DNA of 64,000 nucleotides from Megaleporinus macrocephalus (Eukaryota > Chordata > Actinopteri > Characiformes > Anostomidae), in assembly GCA_021613375.1 (NCBI GenBank), contig CM038719.1:36069747-36133746 (forward strand). The letters run 5' to 3'. Positions 1 through 11,243 of this stretch are shown here, in pieces. The notes beneath the pieces were generated by a model. It had not been told where the DNA came from. It saw only the letters and a list, made by a program, of their open reading frames with translations, and did not search any database. The position numbers and the translations under genes are program-made. The number at the start of each line of letters is the position of its first letter. Position 1 is the first letter of the stretch.

Positions 1-640
1 GGAACAGGTGACAACTCAGGATAGAAGGAAAACAGGTGTGACGGACGGGGCCAGGGAGCACGTGACAAAACTGAAACACATTGACGGGACGTAAACAAGC
101 GAGGGACGCGGGGAACATGGCGGGGTATGACATAGCGATAAGTACATTTGACCAGTAAGAACACCAGATATCATTAGAACATATATAAGTAATCATACAT
201 ACAATACAAAGTAACATGAATATCTTATTGTAAAAGAAGTAGATCATATCTTGAGCTCCAGTTTGAAGAAGAAAGTGTAGTTCCAGATTTCTCCTGGACG
301 CCCCAGACATTGTATGAATGTATTCAGTTCCTTCAGCAGCAAATCTTGATTTAGCTTAATGAAGTACTGAGCAGTCAAAGCAGGTATTAGATGAGAACTG
401 TAAATAATACTGGCATATGTAAAATTATTAATAGTATGTACATATTTAACTGAGTAATATGTTTTACTGAGTAAATAAAAGCTTCCAATAGCTTTTTAAA
501 TATAATAGCGTCCCCAAGTGCCTAAAACTATAACACAGTTCTGTAAAACTAAGCAGCTTTTATATGATGGTCATTTTGACTGGAACTAAAATGAATGAAG
601 GGAGATCTTTGACTATCTTCACGTCTGTATATCAGAGAGA
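1..640. other. Left flank, no gene recognised
   Basis: No exon, RSS or recognisable transposon protein is visible here. Bases about 470-540 carry a copy of a dispersed AT-rich repeat (…TAAATATAATAGCGTCCCC…) that recurs near 3010-3080 and forms the arms of the palindrome at 26821-27457. Confidence 0.5.
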
Positions 641-641
641 G

Positions 642-680
642 AGTTTTTGTAAAGGGTCTCTGTTGATGTGTATCACTGTG
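642..680 (-). other. 23-RSS of V1
   Basis: In V orientation: heptamer CACAGTG (674-680), 23-bp spacer, nonamer ACAAAAACT (642-650). Confidence 0.9.
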
Positions 681-1116
681 CGGTTCACCAGCGCAGTAAT
701 AACCAGCTGTGTCTCCAGTCTGCAGATTCTGTCCACTTAAGGTCACTGTGTTGCTGGACGTGTCTCTAGAAACTACAAACCTGCTATTCAGTTTATCACT
801 GTGGGCAGTGTAACCATCTCCACATATCCCTCCGATCCACTCCAGAGCTTTTCCTGCAGGCTGCCGTATCCAGTGTGTACAGTAGCTGCTATCAGTTACT
901 GAATATTCAGAAACTGTACAGGTCAGTAATGTTGACTGACCAGGTGTTACGACCGTGGATGCAGGCTGGGTCAGTTCAACACTGTGAACACCTGCTAAAG
1001 AATATTATTATTATTATTAAGGAGAAACACAAACAACTAAAATGCATTTGGCAGTAAATCTACAAGCACTCACAGGTCACAGTGGTCAGTAGCAGCAGTA
1101 GAGATGTGGAGAACAT
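681..1116 (-). CDS. ighv: IGHV segment V1, family A, intact
   Basis: Heavy-chain V segment for antigen binding after joining to D and J. Leader exon 1074-1116 encodes MFSTSLLLLLTTVT and ends at a GTGAGT donor; the V exon is 681-991 after an AG acceptor, phase 1. The V exon is open throughout: ELTQPAS, first cysteine in LTCTVS, tryptophan in HWIRQPAGKALEW, second cysteine in YYCAG. FR3 reads TAGYYCAG where the relatives read TAVYYCAR, so two usually conserved residues are changed to glycine next to the joining end. CDR1 (SYCTHW) and CDR2 (GGICGDG) each hold an extra cysteine. The 82-bp intron carries a short ATT run. Recombination-competent by sequence; the FR3 glycine could weaken folding. 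Confidence 0.92.
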
Positions 1117-1192
1117 GGTGAGTGTTGATGATCAACGAGTGATAGATGTTGGTCTTCACCTCCACCTGCTTAAATATAGTTGAAGGCAGGAG

Positions 1193-1200
1193 ATTTGCAT
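1193..1200 (-). promoter_or_regulatory. Octamer of V1 promoter
   Basis: ATGCAAAT on the minus strand, 76 bp upstream of the V1 ATG. An AT-rich TATA-like stretch (CTATATTTA, 1171-1179) lies between them. Confidence 0.85.
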
Positions 1201-1211
1201 AGTGTCTTTGT

Positions 1212-1499
1212 TTATGTTAATGGAGATATGATAATGTTCTTAACCAGAAACCAGTTCAGGGTATAAATCAGGCAAATGTGAGGCATAAAAATAAAAGTCA
1301 TGAACAATCTGTGTAACAACGGAAAGTGATATAAGTCATTTCTACCCAAGGATTGCATGAACACTCTGAAAAGAAGAGGACCAAGTATGGAACCCTGAGG
1401 TACACCAAACCTAATTTCATATCTTTTTGAGACATTGATATTTAAACAAACAAATGAATGTTCCTTAAACCAGTTAGAAACATTGTCAAAAAGATACAT
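1212..1499 (-). pseudogene. LINE reverse-transcriptase fragment
   Basis: A 95-residue minus-strand frame contains FGVPQGSILGPLLF, the classic palm motif of non-LTR retrotransposon reverse transcriptases (GVPQGS.LGP). Upstream residues (NWFKEHSFVCLNI) fit the preceding RT segment. Nothing else of the element remains, so it is a dead fragment. Shorter, more decayed copies lie at the same place upstream of V2 (about 4130-4260), V4 (about 8770-8900) and V7 (about 18650-18800). It therefore inserted before family A multiplied. Confidence 0.75.
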
Positions 1500-1962
1500 T
1501 TTTCATATTATTACAAGAGTATATTAATTTATTGTGTCAAAGTCTGTCCTTAGACTGTCACATACACAAATTATTCATATGAGATTATGAGTTTAATAAT
1601 TTCCTACGTTAACCAAAATTGTTTCAGATTAATTCAGAAATAAGACTTTCAGAATTGATGTTTTCATTCAGAAGGTTACTGAGACGTTTGGCTGCTTTCT
1701 CTGAAATCCTAATGTAATTTGGGAATTGTAGGTTCACAGTTAAGCAATTTTTTCTGCATATGTTTTTATGTCTAAAATGACTTTACCAGCCCATTAAGAG
1801 CCACTGTCACCCCACAGACTACTACATGGTGGGTCACCGCCTACTGGTGGTCCATGGCCCACAGGTTGACATGGAATATGAATATTATCAGAAATGGGGA
1901 AAACACACTGATGTAGAGCATTAAGTGTGAAGCACTTATTGGGTCCTGTTTTATTGTACTTA

Positions 1963-2018
<56 letters not shown>
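1963..2018. repeat. (ATT)n microsatellite
   Basis: About 18 uninterrupted ATT units. Any polyisoleucine frame here is an artefact. Confidence 0.95.
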
Positions 2019-2488
2019 CAGTGACACGTATATGCCTGGTAAAAATTCTAGCGTGTATTAAGACATATTTCTCCTCATTAAGGTTAAGCATTAAAAAATA
2101 CAATTAAAGTCTAAAAATGTGCTGGACTTTTATTGTCAATCAATTTAAACAGATTTTATCCAAAGAAATTATAAGGTGTCGTAACATGCTTATAACATAT
2201 TAATGTGTGCATGTAGCTGCCATAACGAAGTTGTCATGAAATCTGTGCTCATATAGAGGCAGACTAGGAAAAGTTGGTATGTGATTTAAGGTCAAATAAC
2301 ATTACACATAATGATAGTGGTAACATAACACTGATAAACATGTCACGACAGATGCCGGTAGTATATGACATGTTTAGGATGTGTTTATGATAAAGTTAAT
2401 GACTTAAACCCAAACAATTGCCTTTTATAGTGTAACTGTCTGGTTATTTTATTTTTTTTATTGATGGACATAATGTGTGTCAAAGTAG

Positions 2489-2850
2489 TAGGGCTGTGTA
2501 TCGGCAAGAACCTGCCAATACAATACATATTGTGATACAGCGGTCATGATTCAATATATCGCGATATATTGTGATACCGCACGCACAGTGATATACTGTG
2601 ATTTTTCAAATCCTACTATTAAAACACACCACTATTTGAACAGGTTTGCTGATGCTTACAATAGCTTTGCACCCTTGTGCTGCTTGCTAATGTTGGAGCA
2701 GAGCTGAAAATGGATTACAACACTGCCATCTAGTGGTCAGAGGTTTGAACACAACACACAATGATTCACTGTCTACAGGAATCTGTGTATCGATACTCTG
2801 TTTTTGAGAATTCATGATATTCGATATTTTAATATTTTCTTACACCCCTA
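2489..2850. mobile_element. hAT-like miniature transposon
   Basis: Ends TAGGGCTGTGTA and, inverted, TAGGGGTGTAAG match the usual hAT terminal type. The flanking octamers CAAAGTAG and CAAACTAT agree at 6 of 8 bases, as an old 8-bp target duplication would. There is no coding capacity. Internal palindromic ATATCGCGATAT motifs and a CTCF-like site (2721-2737) are visible. Confidence 0.6.
2721..2737 (-). promoter_or_regulatory. CTCF-like motif inside the hAT miniature
   Basis: Minus strand reads CCACTAGATGGCAGTG, fitting the CTCF core consensus CCASYAGRKGGCRS at every specified position. Binding is inferred only. Confidence 0.5.
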
Positions 2851-3203
2851 CAAACTATAACACAATCACACAAATATTTACATATTTAACACACTGTCAT
2901 TCATTTATTTTCCTTCCAGTAAAAAACTACCACTAGGTATGAGTTCTATATTGTTTGGGAGATGTTTGTCCTTATCTGAGCAAAAAAATAAGTATGAATA
3001 CCATTCTGTAGAACTGTAAAATATAATTTTAAATATAATCGTGCTGCCAAGTGCCTAAAACTTGTGCACAGTACTTTAATATAATATAAATCTATTTTTT
3101 AAAATGTAAACTATAGCAGTATATAAACTTATAAGCAGGTTTTACTTTGAACTAAAATGAACGGAGCTCTTTGACTTTCCTTACATCTGTATATCAGTGA
3201 GGG

Positions 3204-3242
3204 AGTTTTTGTACATGGTCTCTGTTGACGTGTATCACTGTG
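3204..3242 (-). other. 23-RSS of V2
   Basis: Heptamer CACAGTG (3236-3242), 23-bp spacer, nonamer ACAAAAACT (3204-3212). Confidence 0.9.
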
Positions 3243-3694
3243 CAGGTCACGAGCGCAGTAGTACACAGCTGTGTCTCCAGTCTGCAGATTCCGTCCACTT
3301 AAGATCATTGTGTTGCTGGACGTGTCTCTAGTAACTACAAACCTGCTTCTTAGTTTATTACTGTGTGCAGTGTCACCATTTTCATATATCACTCCGATCC
3401 ACTCCAGAACTTTTCCTACAGGCTGCCGTATCCAGTGTGAACAGTAGCTGTTATCAGTAACTGAATATCCAGAAACTGTACAGGTCAGTGAAACTGTCTG
3501 ACCAGGTTTTACAACCGTGGCTCCAGGCTGGGTCAGTTCAACACTGTGAACACCTGCTAGAGATTATTATTGTTAGTATTATTGTAATAAAAGATAAAAA
3601 CCATAAATACTATGAAAGATATTAACCAGCCAATCCAATAGCACTCACAGGTCACAGTGGTCAACAGCATCAGCAGTAGAGGTGTGGAGAACAT
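3243..3694 (-). CDS. ighv: IGHV segment V2, family A, intact
   Basis: Leader exon 3649-3694 (MFSTPLLLMLLTTVT), V exon 3243-3553. Open frame with ELTQPGATVVKPGQ, LTCTVSGYSVTD, HWIRQPVGKVLEW, DTAVYYCARDL. CDR1 has the family A extra cysteine (SYCSHW), but CDR2 is VIYENG without a partner cysteine, so a free thiol is predicted. RSS is canonical. It is the left member of the V2-V3 pair copied as V4-V5 about 4.6 kb to the right. Confidence 0.93.
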
Positions 3695-3770
3695 GGTGCG
3701 TGTAGAAGCTGAATGAGTGAAAGATGTTGATCTTCATCTCCACCTGCTTAAATGTAGTAGAATACAGAAC

Positions 3771-3778
3771 ATTTGCAT
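3771..3778 (-). promoter_or_regulatory. Octamer of V2 promoter
   Basis: ATGCAAAT on the minus strand, 76 bp upstream of the V2 ATG. Confidence 0.85.
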
Positions 3779-4582
3779 ACGACCGTGTTGACCCTCATGT
3801 ATTTATGGGAATAAGCTCTCAAAGCCACTTCCATTCAGCTCTACAAAACAGTTTACAGCACATTTTCATATGTATGTAGTAACCAGGTGAGGTATGAACT
3901 CCAAAATTGTGAGATATAAACTACAAAGTACCTGATATTTCTTACCTGATGTGTTTTAGCTTTGTCTGTACCACCAGATTTTGGAGTTCTCTGAACACTT
4001 TATTCTTTATTTCTTTATTATTCATCGACTATTCTGTTATAGTAAAATGCTGAACATCATTTCATTGACCACATTATCACAGTCTGTCATTTACTATGTG
4101 CTATCTGTGTAACTATGGAAAATAATTAAAGTCATTAAAAGTCATTTTTGGCCAATGATAGCTTGTACACTCTGAAATGAAGTGGGGCAAGTATAGAACC
4201 CTAAGGTACACCGTACTTCATATCTTCTAGAGACACTGTCAACTAAACTAACAAATGAAATGTGTGTTATCCCAGTTTACATTTGTTTTGATTTTTGTTG
4301 TCAAAGGCTGCCCTGAAATGTCAACTTCACAGGAGAGGCCAAAAACATTATTTACTTTCAATGTAAGTCAATGTAAACAAGTTTTGTACTAAATAATTTT
4401 ATAGCATTTCTATTGGACCAATTATATTAAAACTTACACAGGATATAAAGAGCAGCTGTCTTGTTCATATGATATAGAAAAATGAAAAACATCTAAAATG
4501 GAGACACATGTTTTATTTGGAAAGCGATGATAAGTTGGTGTCATGTAGCCTTATAATTAGTAGCCTATGTTAATGTGTTACC

Positions 4583-5434
4583 CAGGGGCGGCTGGTGCAA
4601 AAATAATTGAGGGGGGCGCAAACAATCCAACAAATGAAAGCACTTAAAACAAAGATTAAACAATAGCACTATTCGAACATGAATTTTTACCTCGTTTTCT
4701 TCTGGTCTGCAAATTTCTCAATTACATTCTTGTTCAAATCAGTCATTTCTGTGATTAGTCTTTTCTCAATCGACTATATCTTCCATAAACAGCTGGAGTA
4801 GACCCCCAGCACCACATTAGGCTTTGAACTCTTCCTTGCTGTAGATGAGACTAAGCTCTGTCTTCAGCTTACCTTGACAGAGCACCGGATAGGCTTTTAA
4901 GATGTTGCTCAGTGTATCTTCAGGAAATGCTGTGTTGTTTTGTTTAAACCCGTTTGTCATTAGAAGAGCTAGAAAAGACCCGGATGTAAACTCATCCTTG
5001 ATCACTTGGCTGCTGCTGAATTTGTAAATTGGGACGATCGGGTCTGAGCTCCTTTATCTTTTGTTTTCTTCAAGTGAACGCTCTGTGAAGGTATTTTTTG
5101 TAAATACTAAACTGAATTGTCTCTCATTTGGTAAGAGACGCTGCTCCAGCCTGCAAGTGTTCAACGTTAACCAAGTTAACAAACTGCAGCAGAGTTGATG
5201 AGTCGATTCGGGGATTGTCCAATCACACGATGTTTAAAAAAATAAGCCAGTACCCACAGACTACCAATAAGAGTGGGTGGGTCCTGGGTGCAGAGAGCTG
5301 CGCCCTGTGGAAACTCTGAACCAACCAATCATACAGCAGGCTCAGATCACCTGCTTGCCAAAAGTTGATGCACCTACATACACTCTCATTAGACCGATTT
5401 TAAGGGGGCACCCTCTATTGGCCAGCTGCCACTG
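4583..5434. mobile_element. hAT-like miniature transposon, copy 1
   Basis: Perfect 8-bp target duplication GTGTTACC (4575-4582 and 5435-5442). Inverted ends are CAGGGGCGGCTGG and CAGTGGCAGCTGG. Short frames inside show no transposase motif, so it is non-autonomous. The second copy at 9222-10072 has the same target site. Confidence 0.85.
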
Positions 5435-6030
5435 GTGTTACCATTATTTCTATTAAGTTGATTTTGATGTCATGGCATTTCTGTACGCTGGTTTTAATGG
5501 TTTCACTGTTCATATACAGTCTTAACTTGCATTTGTGGATGCAGTGATGAACAGGGTTGTCTATGTGGAGGATATCCATCACAGAAGCATGCAGGACTGT
5601 TAATGCAGTATCTTCTGCAGGATCGCAGGTGATCTAAGATCACGGACACTCAGAATTTTGTGCTTTGCCTTTTAGTCACAAAGAATTCTCTAGATTCTCA
5701 GAACAATTTCTTTCTACATCACAACTCAAAAAGGGTGATATACCTAAAATATTTACAATCACTTATTGAGGAACTTTGTTCTTGAACTCTGGGATTAATT
5801 ACTGAATAGAGTTGTTTTTAGGAATTAGCTTTCAGAACGTCTCCTTGAGGAGTTTAAATTAACTTCCAGGACTGAACTGATTTTATATAACTAGACATAA
5901 TGTTGCAGTATGAGAGCAGGAGGGTTTGAGTTATTCAGATGAAGGCTTTTATGTTTCTGCCTCTATCCATGTTCACCATGACAACAAAGCTAATAGTATC
6001 ATCAGAGTGAGGGGATTTAAACACAGCAGG

Positions 6031-6069
6031 GGTTTTTGTACAAGGTCTCTGTTGATGTGTATCACTGTG
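6031..6069 (-). other. 23-RSS of V3
   Basis: Heptamer CACAGTG (6063-6069), 23-bp spacer, nonamer ACAAAAACC (6031-6039), the consensus form. Confidence 0.92.
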
Positions 6070-6524
6070 TGGTTCACGAGCGCAGTAGTACACAGCTGTG
6101 TCTCCAGGCTGCATATTCTGTCCTGTTAAGGTCACTGTGCTGCTGGACGTGTCTACTGAAAGTTGAAACCTGCTTTTCAGTTTATTACTGTAGTAAGTTC
6201 TACCATCTCCAAGTATCTGTCCAACCCACTCCAGAGCTTTTCCTGCAGGCTGCCGTATCCAGTGTGTCCAGTAGCTGTTCATTGAATATCCAGAAACTTT
6301 ACAGGTCAGTAACAGCGGCTGACCAGGACTTACGACCATTGAACCCGGCTGGGTCAGCTCAACACAGTGAACACCTGTTGAACAAACTGCACGTGTTATT
6401 TCTTACATTTTTGGCAGATGAAGTCAAAACAGAGGGATGGGAATCTGGGAAATCTAGAATTCTAATCTAAGAAACACTTACAGGTCACAGCGGCCAGCAG
6501 CAGCAGTAAAGATGAGGAGAACAT
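6070..6524 (-). CDS. ighv: IGHV segment V3, family B, intact
   Basis: Leader exon 6482-6524 (MFSSSLLLLLAAVT, GTAAGT donor), V exon 6070-6374, 107-bp intron. Frame open: [59 protein letters not shown]. Family B differs from A by SYWTHW in CDR1 (no extra cysteine), CDR2 QILGDG, and SVDTSSSTVTL in FR3. All anchor residues are present and the RSS is consensus. Confidence 0.94.
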
Positions 6525-6588
6525 GGTGAGGGAGTGAAAGCTGCTGGTCTTCACCTGCAGTAACTTTAATATACAGCACAAGCAGAGC

Positions 6589-6596
6589 ATTTGCAT
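6589..6596 (-). promoter_or_regulatory. Octamer of V3 promoter
   Basis: ATGCAAAT, 64 bp upstream of the V3 ATG; family B promoters are about 12 bp tighter than family A. Confidence 0.85.
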
Positions 6597-7254
6597 AGAG
6601 GAGCTTCTGTTATATCACTGTCTTACTGCTTCACTTCTATTGTTCAATTCACTTAAAGATTTAAAGAAATATTCCACAGAGTTTCTGTATAATAACATGT
6701 TTAAGCTGAAATCAAGACTCAGTGTGATTAGATAAGCAGTATTGTTTAAAACGGTGGTGATAGGAACCAGACATCTATAATTTAATATCTCTAATAAAGG
6801 GAGTGAAATTGTAATGAATATGTTGTCTGATTGTTGTTCTGTTGGGCAAAAAAAATAAATAAATAAATAATTAAAGAAATACATAACAAATATTAAACCA
6901 TAAACACCAAATTTAACACTGTTAGTAAAGATAATGACAATAACAGTCTGTATAGCTCAGATCTAAAACACTTCATCATATTCAACATCCATACAAATAT
7001 AGAGCTCATTCTATTTTTCATATTTTTCTGATATCAGTTTATTGCCTGTATACAAATGTAGGAACTCTTATAAATTTAAAAATTACATTCACATTAATGG
7101 TAGTTATTTCTATAGAGGCCTCAGCTCAGTTGGCCTCAGTACTTGTTGAATGTGAAGTTTCTGAGGGAACAGCTCCCTCTACTGTTTCATATATGAACAG
7201 AGCAGAATATAAGAATAAACATTAATTAAGGACTAGAGGAACACAAGCTGTGCA

Positions 7255-7515
7255 GCAGCAGATGGGCTATTGTCTCTGACTTTACATCTACAAGATGGAC
7301 CAACAGGGTAGGAGTGTCTAATAGAGTGGACAGTGAGTGGACACAGTGTTTAAAACTCCAGCAACCCTGCTGTCTCTAATCAACTCATGCCAGCACAACA
7401 CACACTAACACACCACCACCACGTCAGTGTGACTATAGTGCTAATAATGACCCACCACCCACACAATACCTGCTCTGTGGTGGTCCTGTGGTGTTCAGGA
7501 CCATTGTCGTCCTTT
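7255..7515. repeat. Dispersed fish repeat, copy 1
   Basis: Contains GTGGACAGTGAGTGGACACA, CAACACACACTAACACACC and CTCTGTGGTGGTCCTGTGG, blocks I remember from a repeat common in catfish and characin genomes. Other copies are at 15640-15740, 17040-17420, 31330-31545, 33355-33860 and 54355-54865. Confidence 0.6.
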
Positions 7516-7842
7516 CCATTCACAACAAGCACTACATACAAATTACATGAGAAGCTTAACATCTATGTAAAACCTGGTAGACCAGCAAAACTGTATGTAT
7601 GTAACAATATACTTAAAGATAACTTGAACTGAAACTGAGTCTCCAGAAACGAATAGAAGCTGTAATGAAGGTGGAGACGGGTCACTAAACACTGAATAAC
7701 ATGCTGTTGTATTTTATTGCTGAGGGTTTCTATTATTATCTGTTAAACATTCAGTGATTTTTACATGATGGTCATTTTGACTGAAACTAAAATAAATGAA
7801 GGGAGATCTTTCACTTTCTTCTCTTCTGTATATCAGAGTGGA

Positions 7843-7881
7843 TGTTTTTGTACAGGGTCTCTGTTGATGTGTATCACTGTG
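7843..7881 (-). other. 23-RSS of V4
   Basis: Heptamer CACAGTG (7875-7881), 23-bp spacer, nonamer ACAAAAACA (7843-7851). Confidence 0.9.
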
Positions 7882-8333
7882 TGGTTCACGAGCGCAGTAA
7901 TACACAGCTGTGTCTCCACTCTGCAGATTCTGTCCTGTTAAGGTCACTGTGTTGCTGGACGTGTCTCTAGTAACTACAAACCTGCTTTTCAGTTTATCAC
8001 TGTGTGCAGTGTAACCATTTCCACATATCAATCCAATCCACTCCAGAGCTTTTCCTGCAGGCTGCCGTATCCAGTGTGAACAGTAGCTGCTATCAGTTAC
8101 TGAATATCCAGAAACTGTACAGGTCAGTGAAACCGACTGACCAGGTTTTACAACCGTGGCTCCAGGCTGGGTCAGTTCAACACTGTGAACACCTGCTAGA
8201 GATTATTATTGTTAGTATTATTATAATTAAAGATAAAAACCATATATACTATGAAAGATATTAACCAGCCAATCCAAAAGCACTCACAGGTCACAGTGGT
8301 CAACAGCATCAGCAGTAGAGGTGTAGAGAACAT
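7882..8333 (-). CDS. ighv: IGHV segment V4, family A, intact
   Basis: Leader exon 8288-8333 (MFSTPLLLMLLTTVT), V exon 7882-8192. Open frame: ELTQPGATVVKPGQSVSL, TCTVSGYSVTDSSYC, HWIRQPAGKALEWIG, CDR2 LICGNG, FR3 [11 protein letters not shown]. It carries the extra cysteine pair in CDR1 and CDR2. It sits in the D1 duplication and is closest to V2 upstream, but its 3' flank resembles V1 and V7. Confidence 0.93.
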
Positions 8334-8409
8334 GGTGCGTGTAGAAGCTGAATGAGTGAAAGATGTTGATCTTCATCTCCACCTGCTTAAATGTAGTAGA
8401 ATACAGAAC

Positions 8410-8417
8410 ATTTGCAT
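8410..8417 (-). promoter_or_regulatory. Octamer of V4 promoter
   Basis: ATGCAAAT, 76 bp upstream of the V4 ATG. Confidence 0.85.
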
Positions 8418-9221
8418 ACGACCGTGTTGACCCTCATGTATTTATGGGAATAAGCTCTCAAAGCCACTTCCATTCAGCTCTACAAAACAGTTCACAGCAC
8501 ATTTTCATATGTATGTAGTAACCAGGTGAGGTATGAACTCCAAAAGTGTGAGATATAAACTACAAAGTACCTGATATTTCTTACCCGATGTGTTTTAGCT
8601 TTGTCTGTACCACCAGATTTTGGAGTTCTCTGAACACTTTATTCTTTATTTCTTTATTCTTCATCCACTATTCTGTTATAGTAAAATGCTGAACATCATT
8701 TCATTGACCACATTATCACAGTCTGTCATTTACTATGTGCTATCTGTGTAACTATGGAAAATAATTAAAGTCATTAAAAGTCATTTTTGGCCAAAGATAG
8801 CTTGTACACTCTGAAATGAAGTGGGGCAAGTATAGAACCCTGAGGTACACCATACTTCATATCTTCTAGAGACACTGTCAACTAAACTAACAAATGAAAT
8901 ATGTGTTATCCCAGTTTACATTTGTTTTGATATTTGTTGTCAAAGGCTGCCCTGAAATGTCAACTTCACAGGAGAGGCCAAAAACATTATTTACTTTCAA
9001 TGTAAGTCAATGTAAACAAGTTTTGTACTAAATAATTTTATAGCATTTCTATTGGACCAATTTTATTAAAACTTACACAGGATATAAAGAGCAGCTGTCT
9101 TGTTCATATGATATAGAAAAATGAAAAACATCTAAAATGGAGACACATGTTTTATTTGGAAAGCGATGATAAGTTGGTGTCATGTAGCCTTATAATCAGT
9201 AGCCTATGTTAATGTGTTACC

Positions 9222-10072
9222 CAGGGGCGGCTGGTGCAAAAATAATTGAGGGGGGCGCAAACAATCCAACAAATGAAAGCACTTAAAACAAAGATTAAAC
9301 AATAGCACTATTCGAACATGAATTTTTACCTCGTTTTCTTCTGGTCTGCAAATTTCTCAATTACATTCTTGTTCAAATCAGTCATTTCTGTGATTAGTCT
9401 TTCTCAATCGACTATATCTTCCATAAACAGCTGGAGTAGACCCCCAGCACCACATTAGGCTTTGAACTCTTCCTTGCTGTAGATGAGACTAAGCTCTGTC
9501 TTCAGCTTACCTTGACAGAGCACCGGATAGGCTTTTAAGATGTTGCTCAGTGTATCTTCAGGAAATGCTGTGTTGTATTGTTTAAACCCGTTTGTCATAT
9601 GAAGAGCTAGAAAAGACCCGGATGTAAACTCGTCCTCGATCACTTGGCTGCTGCTGAATTTGTAAATTGGGACGATCGGGTCTGAGCTCCTTTATCTTTT
9701 GTTTTCTTCAAGTGAACGCTCTGTGAAGGTATTTTTTGTAAATACTAAACTGAATTGTCTCTCATTTGGTAAGAGACGCTGCTCCAGCCTGCAAGTGTTC
9801 AACGTTAACCAAGTTAACAAACTGCAGCAGAGTTGATGAGTCGATTCGGGGATTGTCCAATCACACAATGTTTAAAAAAATAAGCCAGTACCCACAGACT
9901 ACCAATAAGAGTGGGTGGGTCCTGGGTGCAGAGAGCTGCGCCCTGTGGAAACTCTGAACCAACCAATCATACAGCAGGCTCAGATCACCTGCTTGCCAAA
10001 AGTTGATGCACCTACATACACTCTCATTAGACCGATTTTAAGGGGGCGCCCTCTATTGGCCAGCTGCCACTG
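9222..10072. mobile_element. hAT-like miniature transposon, copy 2
   Basis: Flanked by the same GTGTTACC target duplication (9214-9221, 10073-10080) as copy 1. It therefore arrived by block duplication, not fresh transposition. The right end holds GGGCGCCCTCTATTGG (from 10045), a possible CTCF-like sequence; copy 1 has A in place of the CpG G. Confidence 0.85.
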
Positions 10073-10679
10073 GTGTTACCATTATTTCTATTAAGTTGAT
10101 TTTGATGTCATGGCATTTCTGTATGCTGGTTTTAATGGTTTCACTGTTCATATACAGTCTTAACTTGCATTTGTGGATGCAGTGATGAACAGGGTTTATT
10201 TACAGTTGTCTATGTGGAGGATATCCATCACAGAAGCATGCAGGACTGTTAATGCAGTATCTTCTGCAGGATCGCAGGTGATCTAAGATCACGGACACTC
10301 AGAATTTTGTGCTTTGCCTTTTAGTCACAAAGAATTCTCTAGATTTTCTGAACAATTTCATTTTACATTACAACTCATAAAGGGTGATATACCTAAAATA
10401 TTTACAATCACTTATTGAGGAACTTTGTTCTTAAACTCTGGGATTAATTACTGAATAGAGTTGTTTTTAGGAATTAGCTTTCAGAACGTCTCCTTGAGGA
10501 GTTTAAATTAACTTCCAGGACTGAACTGATTTTATATAACTAGACATAATGTTGCAGTATGAGAGCAGAAGGGTTTGAATTATTCAGATGAAGGCTTTTA
10601 TGTTTCTGCCTCTATCCATGTTCACCTTGACAACAAAGCTAATAGTATCATCAGAGTGAGGGGATTTAAACACAGCAGG

Positions 10680-10718
10680 AGTTTTTGTACAGGGTCTCTG
10701 TTGATGTGTATCACTGTG
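10680..10718 (-). other. 23-RSS of V5
   Basis: Heptamer CACAGTG (10712-10718), 23-bp spacer, nonamer ACAAAAACT (10680-10688). Confidence 0.9.
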
Positions 10719-11171
10719 GTTCACGAGCGCAGTAGTACACAGCTGTGTCTCCAGTCTGCATATTCTGTCCTGTTAAGGTCACTGTGCTGCTGGACGTGTC
10801 TACTGAAATTTGAAACCTGCTTTTTAGTTTATCACTGTAATAAGTGCTACCACCTCCCTCTATCTGTCCAATCCACTCCAGAGCTTTTCCTGCAGGCTGC
10901 CGTATCCAGTGTGTCCAGTAGCTGTCCAGTGAATATCCAGAAACTTTACAGGTCAGTAACAGTGGCTGACCAGGACTTACGACCATTGAACCCGGCTGGG
11001 TCAGCTCAACACAGTGAACACCTGTTGAACAAACTGCACGTGTTATTTCTTACATTTTTGGAAGATGAAGTCAAAACAGAGGGATGGGAATCTGGGAAAT
11101 CTAGAATTCTAATCTAAGAAACACTTACAGGTCACAGCGGCCAGCAGCAGCAGTAAAGATGAGGAGAACAT
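10719..11171 (-). CDS. ighv: IGHV segment V5, family B, intact
   Basis: Leader exon 11129-11171 (MFSSSLLLLLAAVT), V exon 10719-11021. It is the D1 partner of V3 and differs mainly in the CDRs: CDR1 SLDSYWTHW, CDR2 QIEGGGSTYY. Cysteines in LLTCKVS and VYYCAREP and tryptophan in HWIRQ are intact. Variation focused in the CDRs between otherwise near-identical copies is what selection on V diversity would leave, though two sequences cannot prove it. Confidence 0.93.
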
Positions 11172-11235
11172 GGTGAAGGAGTGAAAGCTGCTGGTCTTCA
11201 CCTGCAGTAACTTTAATATACAGCACGAGCAGAAC

Positions 11236-11243
11236 ATTTGCAT
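11236..11243 (-). promoter_or_regulatory. Octamer of V5 promoter
   Basis: ATGCAAAT, 64 bp upstream of the V5 ATG. Confidence 0.85.

Larger units (their letters stand above)
3550..7120. repeat. Segmental duplication D1, left copy
   Basis: Covers the V2 leader, the hAT miniature, V3 and its upstream flank. It is near-identical to 8190-11780 at an offset of about 4,638 bases in the part checked. Outside the V genes and the miniature element I see no gene in it. Confidence 0.85.

Noticed and set aside
1794..2027. Polyisoleucine frame
   Set aside because: Translation of the ATT microsatellite.
5128..5319. 63-codon frame present twice (also 9766-9957)
   Set aside because: Lies inside the hAT miniature; conserved only because the block was duplicated; no motif.
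6036..6470. Plus-strand open frame of 144 codons, and a similar 180-codon frame at 10575-11117
   Set aside because: Exact antisense of V3 and V5; open only because the V exon constrains the opposite strand.
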